From contig CM072166.1 in NCBI GenBank assembly GCA_036850595.1, positions 878,788 through 942,787 of the forward strand: DNA of 64,000 bases, given 5' to 3'. The position numbers were made by a program, and so were the translations under genes. The notes below the pieces were generated by a model. It had not been told where the DNA came from. It searched no databases and was given only the letters and a program-made list of their open reading frames with translations. Positions 24,640 to 36,890 of this stretch are shown here, one piece after another. Source of the stretch: Rhyacichthys aspro (lineage: Eukaryota; Chordata; Actinopteri; Gobiiformes; Rhyacichthyidae). Each line of letters begins with the position of its first letter. The first letter of the stretch is position 1.

Positions 24640-25280
24640 CAACTTGTGTTTTTTCAGACTGTAGCGTGTTCCCAGCAAAGAGGGGGGCAAAAGTGAACGC
24701 TTTTTTCATTTATGTTCTTAATCAAGGCACAGTTCGGTAAAAAACATCACAGGAACCTAAGGCATAATGCCTTTTTGTTCTCTGAAGAAACATGCTCAAG
24801 TAAGAAGGAGCTAAGCCCAGTAGAGTTTATAAACCAGTCAGTGTGTGTACCTGGTTACAACTAAAGAAGTCCTGATTCAACACAAGTTCACAGATGAGAG
24901 ACTACATGCAGTAACAGACCTCAGGGATCGAAGATAAACAGTATTCAAGGACTGAAGACACTTAACAGAAGCATTCATACATAACACATCATCAGAGTCA
25001 AGCAAAGCCACAACACACTAGAAGTTTCTTGGCCCTGAGGAACAAACAGGATTGATTTCTAAAGTAGAAGCCAAGTTTCACTTTCAGTTCAGTAATCCGT
25101 CGGCCAATATGTGCTTTAGATGAAAGCTCATGGTCAAGAAGAATCCCCGGATACTTTCAGCTTCAGAACAGTTCGACAGGTTTGCCTCGAGAAGTTGGGA
25201 TTAATGGAATATTTCCTGGTAACTCATTGGAGAAAACCATGAGTTTGGTCTTGTCTGCATTTAAAACCAATTTAATATTC
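24640..25280 (-). pseudogene. Degenerate LINE reverse-transcriptase fragment
   Basis: Minus-strand remains of the thumb-side part of a non-LTR retrotransposon reverse transcriptase. Recognisable pieces in order are LVLNADKTKLMVF (about 25275-25237), YPGILLDHELSS, LKVKLGFYFRNQSC, then in shifted frames MNASVKCLQSLNTVYLRSL. This is the typical order in fish LINEs of this kind. Several frameshifts and stops make it dead. The clade is not resolved. Confidence 0.75.
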
Positions 25281-26059
25281 TGCTACTTCTGCTAACTTTA
25301 ATCAGTGTAAATAAACTCAAGACTAAACAAGACTTAAGGGATATATATAAGGATTAATACATAAATAATACGCACACACATTATACTCATCAAGTCTTGT
25401 CACATTCATGAATAAAACTGGATTTTGTCTTATGTCTGTCTGTATGAGGTCATTTAAGCTGATGTTAGAGATTATGAAGTGGAATATAAGAATGTCTGAG
25501 GGGTTCTCAGTCATCCAGGACATATTCAAGAAAAAGTTTTGACAAAGCATCTGGACATTTCATGAAACGCCTTCACCTTCGTAAAACCAACTTTTGATGA
25601 TGTTTTAAATGGGTCTATATTAAACCTTGGCTTTCAAGTGTCATAAAATCAACATTCCCTCAACATTAATCTGTCTTCTAAATTTACTTTAGGGTGACCC
25701 AGCTTACAATGGAAACACCACTGAACTGAACCAGACATATTTCAAGTGACTTCATAAAAGACTCCAACTTTCTCAGTAGAAAAGCAGACGGACCAACTTA
25801 AGAGTGAGACTCTGAGCCGAACGTTAGCAGCATCACAGACTCACAGCGTCCACAGAGAAAACATCGGCAGCTGTGTTTTTAACTGTGTTCAGAGAAAAAA
25901 CGAGATGAACCCTGAGCCGGGAACAAACCAAACCAGCAGCAGAGAATTCACACAAAACCACAGAAAAACCAATGGAGTTTAGTTCAAATCCCACTGATAC
26001 ATGGATATTTTTATCATTAATGAACTATTTGTGGTGTTTTAGCAAAATAATGAGGAATG

Positions 26060-26210
26060 TGGAGGAATGTTAGTTCCAGTTTAGTCCAGGTTTAGTCCTG
26101 TCATTAGTTCAGGACTTTACTTCTCAGTCAGTCCTCGGTTTTTGATTGAATCTGTGTTTAGTCCAAGTCTTAAGTCTTGGTTTAGACCTGGTTCAGTCCT
26201 AATGTGTGTT
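26060..26210 (+). repeat. GTTTAGTCCTGG-type repeats beside GRID1 exon 2
   Basis: Degenerate 11-12-bp units (GTTTAGTCCAGGTTTAGTCC). A second block lies on the other side of the exon at 26730-27060. Confidence 0.6.
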
Positions 26211-26481
26211 CACGTAAGTTTCTTATGTGCATAATCAGACCTTTTGCTATTCCATGTATCTGACATTTTACAAAATAACTCCATTAGTTTCTGGAAAAGA
26301 GGAAAAACTACGGTGGCTCTCAAGGTCAAATGTATGAGTGTCATTCACATTCAGAACTATTGTAAAGTCAAATTTTGACCCCTATTTTGTCTTATTTCAT
26401 TTTGAATGGATATTTCTCTGAACTGTTGCTGTGTACTGTCCCTCCAAAGCCACCGTAGTTGTAGTTCTGAGTGGCCCTTAC

Positions 26482-26637
26482 CTTCCTGCACGGCCTGGAA
26501 AGGGTTGTTGGGCTCGATGAGTTTGATGGAGTGAGTGATCTTTTCGCTGTGCAGAATATCGTCGCTCAGACTGAGGTCCGACACCGCCAGCTGGAAAACC
26601 TCATCGTCTCGCACCGCGTTCTCCTCGAATATGGCTC
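26482..26637 (-). CDS. grid1: Glutamate receptor delta-1, coding exon 2 (start of amino-terminal domain)
   Basis: A 156-bp internal exon, phase 1 at both ends. It has acceptor CCGCAG (26643-26638 on the minus strand, after a T-rich tract) and donor GTAAGG (26481-26476). It encodes 52 residues at the start of the extracellular amino-terminal (LIVBP-like) domain. Readable blocks are AIFEENAVRDDEVFQLAVSD, then LSLSDDILHSEKI and IEPNNPFQAVQE. These match the beginning of vertebrate GluD1 almost residue for residue and join in frame to ADSIIHI-G of exon 1, 14.2 kb away. The receptor's ligand-binding and channel exons are not in the window. The overlapping open frames on both strands here are shadows. 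Confidence 0.93.
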
Positions 26638-27654
26638 CTGCGGACAAAAAAATATACAAAATACAATCAGGATGTGTAGAAATTCAAACGTCTCGTGTTA
26701 TTTACGATTAGCTAACTCAAAACCAAAGCCCGAGCCTGGTTTATTGATGGTTTAATTCAGGTTTTTTGGGAGGGTTTACTCCAGGCTCAATTTGCTGTGG
26801 GTTAAGTCCAGGTTGGTCCTTTCCTTTCGGTTGTCGTTCTAAATGTTGTTGGGCTCGATTTGGATCCATTAAAACCTTTGTTTTTTATTTTTATGGACAA
26901 GCTGAACTAGTTTTGTCAAAGTTTAGTTGGATGTTTATGGTTTTTATTTGGTTCTGGGTTAAGTCTATGTTTTTGAACTGGTTCAGTCCTGGTTTAGCCT
27001 GAAGTTGACCCTGACTTAGCTCCAGTTCAGTCCAACTTTAGTTTTGAGGTTAGTTCAGGACAGTAACTCTCAAAGTCCTCATTTTAAAATCCAAACATTG
27101 ACTCCTGTTCAGTCCAGGTTCATGTAGTCCAGTTTATAAAGAAGTCAATAAAGCAGCGTCAGGATGTTGTCAAAGACGTACTGTACGGCCTTGTTCTTCA
27201 GAGAAGAAGGCGCTGCTCAAACATCTTCAAAAACTCTCTGAAATTATCCGTTAACTGTCTCTGTTCACTTCAAACCTGACTTTTGAAGCTGCTTCTGAGT
27301 GAGTTTTACTTTGACGGACGCTGTATATGCCGCAATAATTCCGATCCAATTCTCTTCATCAGACGAAGGCGAGGGGTTAAAACGAGATCGCCATGGCAAC
27401 GTCAGGCTAAAATGTGCTGCTCTTTCATCCGAGCCTCTGTCCGCCTCTCACCCGCTGCCGTTTGATGTTTTATTTACGGCTTTGCAACAACACGCCAAAA
27501 TATGAGGTAAAGCTAACACATGAAAAATGCAGCTATAATTCTCATCTCACAGCTGAAGAGCCAAGTGACATCTGTTGAATAGGGTTTGCTTTTAAAGTCG
27601 ATTCCACTTTAGGAAAACCTCGTATGAGCCATCACTCTCTGAAAACACAGTTTG

Positions 27655-27960
27655 GCCTTTGCTATGTCACAGTTTCCGATTAAAAACCTTTGAAAATGTC
27701 TGCTCCACAAACAAATCCTGGAGGAACTGCACTGGTGGGAGACCACACTCACATATTCTACGACTGTCATCAAATACAAACAAATACAAAGAAAGGTATC
27801 AAGGACAAATGCTAAAAGTGGACGTCCCTCTGGAGCCTCTTTTATTCCTGATGGATGTGTTTCCTGGTCACTTAACCTCGGATCAATGTTACAAAATTCA
27901 TAACCTTTAGATGACAGCAAGAACATGACAAATATGACAACAAACAAATAGACACAATAG
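27655..27960 (+). pseudogene. L1-like LINE ORF2 C-terminal fragment
   Basis: Plus-strand readable pieces NCTGGRPHSHI (27729-27761) and, in a second frame, VDVPLEPLLFLMDVFPGHLT (about 27812-27871), then LMTARTxxN-like sequence. They match the C-terminal region of L1-type ORF2 proteins (a Cys/His segment followed by the PLDPLLFLLG motif). It is frameshifted and has lost its 5' part. An open frame on the opposite strand is a shadow. Confidence 0.65.
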
Positions 27961-30214
27961 AAACAACATTAAACTCACAAAGAAAAAGAAAACATCGGTG
28001 TTGTAGAGTAAATATATGAAAGTAGTACCAATAGTACCCTCAAATTTGTTGAGATGAATAAAACTCAATTAAAAAGAGACTAATGAGAATTCAAAAGATG
28101 AATAGCTGTTGGGAAAAAAAGATATTGATACAGATTTGTTTTATAATCTGGTAAAAATGGTGAAACAAAGAGAAATCTCATTTTAGGACATTTCCAGATG
28201 AAGGCCAAATTATTTTTTTAAAAATGCGGCGAATGTCAAAATGAATCCTTCATTTCTACTACTACTACATTTTCAAAAAACAAAAAAAGAATTAGCCACC
28301 ACAAATGGCAAAATCTGCATAAATAAATGAACAATAAGATTCTGGGAAATGGCCAGGGTTGTTTTTGTCAGTAGGAAGTCTTGAGTCTTTGTCTTCAGGT
28401 CATCTACTCTGAGGAAGCACCAAGAGACCAGCTGATAATCTATGTTTGAGAGATCCCAGGGAACAGTTTTAGACAAGTCCAGGGGCTAAAAAAAAAAAAT
28501 TTAAATGACAGTCACAAGAAGGAAGTGAACTAATGAACCAGCCCTGGTCTTGGTTTTAAATCCAGAGTCCAAACCCAGACAGGACCTTTAAAGTTCTCTT
28601 AAAACTGTTTCTTATCCCTAATTTCTGCAGCATTTCCAGCTGAGAACACTCCAGCTCTAATGATGTTCTCTGAGTGGCAGGGGATTTTAAAAAACGTGCG
28701 TCTAACTCATTTGTGTATTCTGTCTGTTTATTTTAACAAATCCTGGGTGCATTTTCTGTTTTTGTTTTTAAAAGCACAGCTAATCCTCGTGGCATTTGTG
28801 CTCCAATTAAAATGACTTGCTGTGGCTGAATTTATCTGAGACAAAACACCAAAACCGTGAAGCGAGTCGATCAGTGCAGCCATGTTTACTTTTATACGCC
28901 GCGTTATTGTGTGTTTAATCAAACCTTGTGCCTCGGATCATTAAAGCCGGTAAATTGTGGTGTCCTTATATAAACCCAAACTAGAGCTGTTAAAGGCTGC
29001 AGAAAAGGTCTTTAGAGCTTTTGAAACTGCCAATAAAACAGCTATAGGTAAATGTATAAAATCACATGCATGTTAAGCCCTGCACTTACACCACTGGCAA
29101 TTAAAAAGTTCGCCCTAGCTTCAGTTAATGTAACATGGACGCAATATATAAATGTATATATAAAAGGTTTGGATTGTATAAAATGGTGAAAACACATTTA
29201 TTGGTAGCTGATAAAATCTGAACATGACAATGCTTTTCGGGGGTTGATGTTGACTCCAACTGATCAAACTGAGAGCCAACAAGAGTTTCAGAAGGATAAA
29301 CATCAATCAGAGAAATGAAGCACTGCATAAAGCTCACCCCATTTAGATAAACCGTTATGATTGGTCGGACTGGATTTATCCTGAGTGGGTGACCAGGTTA
29401 AATTTGAGTTATGCAAACAAAAGCTGCTTTAAATTGCTGAATTCCTTTTGACATTTAATTTTTTTCTTCCATTTTTCTTGACTTCTACATGACCGGCCTG
29501 GACTATATTCCTGTTTGTCAAAGACTTGTACAAAGCTGGTCCGTCGCCCCCTAAAGGAGACGTCTCACGCTGAGGACAAACCATAACTCTTGTGAAATGT
29601 GACTCTGCTGGGCGGTGTGTATTTTACCTCTGCGGTCGGTGAATTACCAGACGACCAGCTCATGAGACAAATGAGTCCGGGGCTGAGCGACTGATTAGGT
29701 CTGTAATGGGAATGGATTCTGCTGTGGCGCAGAGCGACCGCCGAGCCGCTGTTGATGAAAGCGCTGATTGATGTGTGATCAGACGAACACGGGGCTCTTT
29801 TAACGTTAGCCACCGACAAACATCATCAGCAGAAGATGCTTATGTAAGAGATGACTCACCTCCGTGGATATTTATGTGGGACAATTTTACATTTTCTCCA
29901 AAGTACAGAGAGAATGTCTGGGATTTTTCACATTTTCTTGTATTCTGCTTTTTTCCACGGTTCCTACAGAAACAGAGCTAGATTAATCTTTTTAAAATAA
30001 GCGACCAAAACAATGAGCAGTGGAAGACAGTTGTGTAAGAGATAGTAGTACACTGCCATTGAACTAAAAAAATGAATAAATCCTTGTGGGTGATGAGAGG
30101 CTGGATGTGTAGAGCTGCTTTATGCATTTTAGGGCCTCACTCTTTCATTTCTCAGTTCTGTTCCTGTTTAATGCAGTGGAGACAAAGAATGAATGGTCTT
30201 GATGAAATCCCGAA

Positions 30215-30610
30215 GATTTAAAGTTCAACTCCCTGATTTTCTTTTTTTGTCCCTGTCTCAGACTCTCCTCCAAAATCAGCCTAGAGACCTCTCCTGCTTC
30301 TCTTTTATTAAAAAATAAAACCAGACCAGTTTTTCCTCCAAAATACTAATCCATTTGACCAAACTGAAGTTTAGAGTTTAGCGTTAGCTTAGCTGTGACT
30401 TCAGCGTCAGGACGACAATTATCTCCTCCTCATTAGACAAACATTTTTTCTGTTTCTTTTTCTTTTTTGTGCTGTTTCGCTTTAAAAAGCCATATCCAGA
30501 GCTAAAAATACACTCTCTCTGTTTTATCACATTACTTTCTAATTGAATTCAGTGTCGACCAATGGGAGTGTTCATTTTTCCTGAAATGAGCTGTGATTGG
30601 ACAAAGCTCC
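30215..30610 (+). repeat. Dispersed repeat family X, truncated copy
   Basis: Matches family X from CTCCCTGATTTTC through GACGACAATTATCTCCTCCT to GTGTCGACCAATGGGAG and GAGCTGTGATTGGAC. The central part is shortened. Confidence 0.7.
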
Positions 30611-31273
30611 CATTTATTGATTTGATGGAATGGAACAGGTTGTAGATGGAATGGAACAGGTTTTAGGTGGATTTGAACAGGTTTTAAGGTCAGATTTTGG
30701 TGAAGGAGGCAGAGTCCAGTCTTAGACCAAGTCCAGACTCTTCTACAGTCAGTCCTGGGTTTAGTCATAGTTTTTTTTTTGTCTTTAAGAGCATTATGAG
30801 CTGCCCCTTTGAGGAATTACCACACACATTTTAGGAGACTACCCTCGACCACAAAAATTATTATACATCCCATTTTCTGATCCGGCGCCAAGGGAGACTT
30901 AAAACCCAATAATGTGGGGTTTTATATTGTTCGAGAAAAAAGCCACAGCTGTAACAAGATTTATAAGAAGAGGGATTTGGGCCGACATCTCCCTCCAGTC
31001 GAAAGGAAACACAGGCCAGTGGTGGATTATTTTAATTAAACACATCCCAGTGGTTCTGTTCCTGCTGCGAAACTCTGGGACCAAAACCACAGAGGAGCAA
31101 ACTATAGAGTTCTGGTTCAGGCCTTAAGTAATCCTGGTTCAGTATTAGTTTAGTGTTAGCCATGGGTTTTTGTGCTTGTGTATTCCTAGTTTACTTCCTA
31201 AGTTTAGCTCTAGATTAGTCCTGGTTTACTTCCTAAGTTTATCTAGATTTCAGTGTGAGTTTTGTTCCTGTTT

Positions 31274-31545
31274 AATGGGACAAAGTCAGACCAATAGTGG
31301 CACAAGGTGAGATTTTATGTGGCCTTCAGTTTATGGCCCCAACAGCAGCAGCTTTATATAAACAGATTCAAAGCCATCTAAAACCTGCTAAAATTAAACA
31401 AAAACCTACTGAAATCCACCTAAAATCTGCTCAAATCCATCTAAAACCTGTTCAAAGCCAACTAAATTCTTGTAGAATAAGAATAAAATTAGAGGAGACT
31501 GTCAGCTCTTTCCTCTCATCAAATGCTGCCCTCTTTGCTCTACAG
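31274..31545 (-). mobile_element. hAT-MITE remnant (43889-family), inverted
   Basis: Begins AAAGTCAGACCA and has GTGGCACAAGGTGAGATTTT, the CAGTTTATGGCCCCAACAGC block and units of CATCTAAAACCTGCT. It closes with GAGGAGACTGTCAGCTCTTT, the order expected for the 43889 element read in reverse. A small internal deletion removes the GGCCCGGTGG block. Confidence 0.65.
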
Positions 31546-32389
31546 TATATGTTTTTAACGTCAGAAACAACAAAGCAGCTCTAACTGTGACACAGCACAA
31601 ATAAAACGTAACATAAACAAAATATTACGAGTGATGACTTGGACAAGTCCGATGGATTGGACATAAGACCTAGGACTTCCTATTGTCCTAGTCCTGGGAT
31701 TGAAAATCAAAAAGTTCGTCCAGATTAGGCCAGGTCTCATTAAAATGTCCATAAACTATATCTGCTCCATTCTCAGACATCACAGCATCCATCGTCTGAT
31801 TCTGATAAAGCCCAGGTTGAATCATCTCGACTCTGACACTAATGAAAACGCCCAGACGAGATTTGGACGAGTCTTTGTCATTAATTAATGCAGTTTCTTC
31901 GAGAGAGCGCCGTGACACGTGGTCTATCTGCCCGACCATCGTCTACGGCAGACAGAAGGCAGGAAACGCACACAAATCTGAGATCAAGAGGGTTTGGAGC
32001 TGATAAAAAGGAAAGGAAGAGGGAGACGTGAGCAGACACTCGAATGAGAGGTGATTTCAGATGGTTTTAGAGAAATTTGGGGTAAAATTACTGAAATTGT
32101 GAATAAATGACTCAAGAAAAATGTGGGACTTTTCTCAAATTAATACTAAGCAAGTTCAGTGACCCCTAAGCGGACTTAGCAGAAGAAAATGAATGAATAC
32201 CCACATAAAACATGAACAGAATGTTTCATGCATAAAACTCTTTCACAACAGTGTGTGGATAATATTCACTATTCACTGCTTTCTTCAATTTATTTCAACT
32301 GGAAAAGAGAAAACTGGTAATTTCTTGTGCAAGGCATTCTGGGAAACTGTGATCACAGCTCTCCATGGCGTCCTAAGTCAGTCCTTTAA

Positions 32390-32690
32390 ACTGGACTTAA
32401 CAAGACCTAATCCAGTACTAACAAAAACCAAGAATAAACCAGGACGAAACCAGGACACAGTCTAAACAGACTACACCAGGGACAGGTTACATGAACCTAA
32501 ACCTGGGACTAAACCAGGACTAAATTTAGACTTAAACCAGCTCTAATCTGAGACTAAACCCTGGACTAATTCAAGTGCAAACTAAAAAAAAAAAAAAAGA
32601 ATAAATCAAAATTAAATCCATGCTTAGTTGGGAACCTGAGCTAACCAAAACCAGGTCTGAACCAGGACTAAACCAGGTCAAATTCAAGTC
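32390..32690 (+). repeat. AACCAGGACTAAA-type repeats
   Basis: Dispersed tandem units with a central A-run (about 32586-32600). Similar blocks in intron 1 cover 33120-33560, 33785-33880 and 34310-34400. No gene seen. Confidence 0.65.
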
Positions 32691-34449
32691 TTGTATCTAA
32701 GCCTTGTTTTTTCTTATGTCCTCCTCAGTGTTACTTATCGACCTCACTCTGTAACAGAAGCTGGACTTGAACGTCATAGACCTTTATCTGAAAGTCTATT
32801 ATAACATTATCTACGTTTATCGTCTTGTATCTGTTTTCCTTTGGCTCAGACCAGTTGAGTGAAAGACGTACCGTGTGGTGGAGTTCACTAAAGTCCGGCA
32901 GAAAGACTTAGACCCAGACCTTGGTGGTTTATGGAGACTCCGGACCGAGAGCCAAGTGAATAAATCTGATGTAAAGACCACAGAATCAGCAGAAACCACT
33001 GCGCGTTGGCAGCTCCTTTAAAAATATCAGCAGCATTAGTCGTGTTCTCAGCCCACACTCGGTTTAAAGCAGACAAACAGGAAGCAGCAGAGAGAGGAGG
33101 ATGGAACTGGACTACTACAGGAATAAACTAAATCAAGATTAAAACAGGACTAAATCTGAGACTAAACCAGGGCGAGACCAGGAATAATTCTAATCACAGA
33201 CAAACCAGGACTAAACAAGGACTGAAGTAGGAGTAAATCAGGACAAAAATGGGATTGAACTGGGCCAAAATGACACAAGAACTACAATTAGAAACAAACC
33301 AGGAATTATTTAGGGCTAAACTAGAACAAGACCTATGACTAATTAGAAAAGACATTAGACTAAGACTGAACAAAGGCTAAACAAGGACTAGCCTAGAATA
33401 ATTGTAAGGACTAAATAAGGATAAATTAATAATAACACAATTAAAATATAACGCAATACGCAATAAACCAGAACTAAACCAGAAATAAATCAGGATCAAA
33501 CCTAAGACTAAGCCATGACAAAAGCAAGATAAAACCCTGAACTAAACCCTGAATGTCTTCAGTCACCTTCTCAATGACTTTCCTTGACTTTGAAACTGCT
33601 CCTTTAATTTCCAGATTTTCCAGGACGTGTGGGAACCCTTATCTTTTAAATCTTAATACAATTTAATTTACTGTATTTTTTAACTATTGTAGTTTTTACC
33701 ATTTCCCTAAATTTTGTAATGTATTTTTTCCTTATTTAATTAAAGAATAGCATGTACATTTTATTACAGTTCACCTTTACCAAGTCATCATCAACTGTCA
33801 AGACAAAACCAGGAATAAGTTAAGGCTAAACCAGGACCAAAACTAAGACTAAGCCAGGACTAAACAGGGACTAAGGAAGAACTAAGTCAACTGCTTTTAA
33901 TGTTTATTCCACATTTTTTACAGTTTCCTGTTGACGTGTCATCCAGCAGAGTTCACTGTATCAACCCTGTATTTACTGTAATTGTCAAAATTACGGTTCA
34001 TTTCATCTCTGACAAATTCACTTTAATCACAGACGAGGCTTTTCTTTCACAAAAACAACACCTGCTTCAAACTCGGCACAAGTGGCTTAATTAGCTGCAG
34101 TTTCTGTGAAATTGCAGCCAAACCACATTGTTCTTTTTTTTCCTCAAAGGGAGCCGTCAGTGAATTTCATAACAACAGACTGAGACATAAATTAAAGGGT
34201 TTTTTCTATGAGACGTTATGGAGCCGGATGAGTCGACAATCATCTGCTTTGTGTCGTCTTATTGTTACGAGAGACGCACTCAGTTTGAAAGGAGTCCAGC
34301 TGTGGATAAAGAAGAGTCAAGACCAAACCGGTCCCAAGACTTGGACTCAACCTGGACTAAACAAAGACTAAAGTAGGACTAAAAAAGTTGGACTAAAGGA
34401 CTAAACTTGGAGGCGGAGCATAACATGGGCTTTAGGTCCAATCCACCAA

Positions 34450-34985
34450 CTCAACTCCATCCGACATGTTTAACAGGTTCAAATCCAGCTAAAACCTGTT
34501 CATGTCCATTAAAACCTGTTCAAATCCAGCTAAAACCTGTTCATGTCCATTAAAACCTGTTCAAATCCACCTAAAGCCCTTCAAATCCAACTAAAACCTG
34601 TTCATGTCCATTAAAACCTGTTCAAATCCACCTAAAGCCTGTCAAATCCAACTAAAACCTGTTCATGTCCATTAAAACCTGTTCAAATCCACCTAAAACC
34701 TGTTCATGTCCATTAAAACCTGTTCAAATCCACCTAAAGCCTGTCAAATCCAACTAAAACCTGTTCATGTCCATTAAAACCTGTTCAAATCCACCTAAAG
34801 CCTGTCAAATCCAACTAAAACCTGTTCAAATGGAACTAACATTTCTTCAAATCCATCTAAAACCTGTTCAAATCCAACTAAAGCCTATATATGTGAAATG
34901 AGAATAAAATAGGAAGAGACTGTTAGCTCTTTAGAAATTTTCCTTTAATGAAATTTGCAAAAAGTTTAGTCACATCTGCACAAAC
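34450..34985 (-). repeat. hAT-MITE with expanded higher-order minisatellite
   Basis: A tandem array of 20-21-bp units (CAAATCCAACTAAAACCTGT and variants with CATGTCCATT or CACCTAAAGC) is arranged into a 61-bp higher-order unit. Matching starts at 34581/34642 and 34744/34805 are each 61 bp apart. To the right, the flank AATAAAATAGGAAGAGACTG through TTTGCAAAAAGTTT matches the inverted end of the 43889-44310 MITE. So the array has expanded inside such an element. Confidence 0.75.
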
Positions 34986-36836
34986 ATTTTGCACAATTTC
35001 TGGATTAAACTAAATATTTTCAGCCACACTGTTTCATCGCTGATTTGAGCTCTTCCTATAAGATTACAGCTGTTCAACCCTCTCTTTTCATGATCTGTTG
35101 CTTCAGGAGTGGTCCTCTCTGTCGGCTCAGTGTGTTCATTTTAATTATAAAGACCTGAATTAGCCTGAACGCTGCTGTGTGTCTCTGACCTCTGTCCGAC
35201 AGTGGGACGTGTCTCTGTCCAGACTCGGAGCCCAGCAGCTGTTTGCACTGATTTGTGCACATTTGACTGAACGAGTAGCAAAAGCAGGGGACGGTCTAAT
35301 TAGAGCGACCAGCTGCTGTGGAGCGCTCACTCCTCAGGCTCCGAGCGGGTGAGCTCCAGACCTGTCAGCACCAGTGTCTCCTCGGTTTACCCAAAAAACA
35401 ATTACAACATCCACAGACTGTTTATGACCCATAGCCACTGCATGGAACCAAGAATATGCAGCATTTTTATGTCAATTACCTCCAGTTATGGCTTCAATTA
35501 TTTCTACGAGACTGGATAAAAATAAAAAAGTCAGCATTTGTCCAAAATTAGGACTTTATAATAGCTCTACAGTTGAATGACATGTATTTTTACTGTGAAC
35601 CAAACAAAACAAAGATAAACCTTTGAGGCTGTACCATGATAAAGCTCCAGTCCTGATTTTCTTTTTATGTCCCTGTCTCAGACTCCACTCTCCCCAAAAG
35701 CCTAGATTAGTTAATTCACCAATAGAAGTGAACCTAATTATGGAAGTGACGTGTATGAGAAAGTCTGACCTGAGGAAGATCCAAATGCAGTCTTCAGAGT
35801 AAGTGTGCAGGCATCATTTCCTTTTTTCTTTTTGCTACCGTCAGTGGCCGAGCACCTGGTGATGTGCGTAAAATTACAAATCTGTTTTTTTTTTTGTATG
35901 AACCGGTCTGAGCCTTTTAAAATTCGTCTCCCTGTATGAATGTCCTCTGATTCCCGTCTGTTCTGCTCTCCCTGCTCTGTTTTGACCGAGACCGACTCCG
36001 TTCGACGCAGATCGGAGCTGACACTGCTCCGGCGTCGACCCTCAAACCTCTGGCAGACGTCGGTCTCATCTCGCTGCGCCGCATTATCGCAGTGACACGT
36101 CCCGTTCGCCGTCTCCGTCTGTAATCGAGACGATCGGCGCAGACCTCCGCTCGACCCCTGCCCCAGTTACAACAGGCTCCAGGTGGAAAAGACATGATCT
36201 GTCAGTGAACTCAGGCCGTGACTGACTGCCTTTTACATAACCATCTACTAAACCATCTTGTGAGGGACTAAGCCTGAGATTAAATAAGGTAAAACTAAAG
36301 AAAAGACACTGGCTACATGAGGTTATATTTGAACTAAAAACTGCTTTGGCTTCACAGAAAAGGGCCCAGTGTGGAGTAAACCCAGCCTCAGGAGCTGAAA
36401 ACATTGTTGGAAAAACCACAAAAAGGTGAGAGATTGGATGCGGAACCGGTGGCTCCAAACTGTGACGTCCTACTGAGAGAAAACAACAGGAACCGACTCC
36501 TGCAGAGAACGGGGTTTATACGAAACAAGTCCCAACGAGGGTTTGGGACCGACATATTTCCTCTGAACAGATCCCCAGAGATGGAAGCAAACGTGGTAGA
36601 AATGAAAGAAATGTGGTTTTGTGCAATAAGAAAGATATCTGCATTTGGTTTGGTTCATGTTAATGTTAATACAAGACCAGATTTATTTCATAGCATATTC
36701 CTAGTTTAGTTCTAGTTAAAGTGTGGGTTTTGACTTTGTTTGGCCTCAGTTTAGTCCAATGGTTAGTCCCCGCCTTAGACCAGGTTTTGGTCTTGGTTTA
36801 CCCTTGTTTAAAAGGCCATTACTTTAAAGTAAATAC

Positions 36837-36890
36837 AGTGGTCCCTCGTTTATCGCGGGGGTTACGTTCCAAAAATAACCCGCAAAAGTG
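36837..36890 (+). mobile_element. Terminal fragment of a Tigger/pogo-like transposon
   Basis: CAGTGGTCCCTCGTTTATCG, then CGGGGGTTACGTTCCAAAAA and ACCCGC, preceded by TA. This is the usual terminus of pogo/Tigger-type elements (TA target). Only the tip is left. Confidence 0.55.

Larger units (their letters stand above)
1..26481 (-). other. grid1: GRID1 intron 2 (5' part, continues beyond window)
   Basis: This is everything downstream of the exon-2 donor at 26481 in the direction of transcription. GRID1 introns are very long in vertebrates. I found no stretch resembling the next part of the amino-terminal domain on the minus strand, so exon 3 probably lies left of position 1. The stretch is mostly repeats, listed separately. 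Between them are repeat-free segments with no recognisable gene: about 650-1400, 1560-2500, 3000-3950, 4310-4780, 9190-9850, 11670-12680, 13040-15150, 16440-17280, 20500-22430 and 22860-24640. Some of these contain homeodomain-like TAATTA cores and may be regulatory. Confidence 0.7.

Noticed and set aside
1..26481. GRID1 exon 3
   Set aside because: I searched the minus strand for the continuation after FQAVQE (the ACDLMTQG-like segment) and found nothing with suitable splice sites. A translated search would be decisive.
34480..34880. Regular repeats with short different stretches between them, CRISPR-like at first sight
   Set aside because: The intervening stretches are themselves variants of the repeat, the period is a 61-bp higher-order unit, and the genome is eukaryotic.
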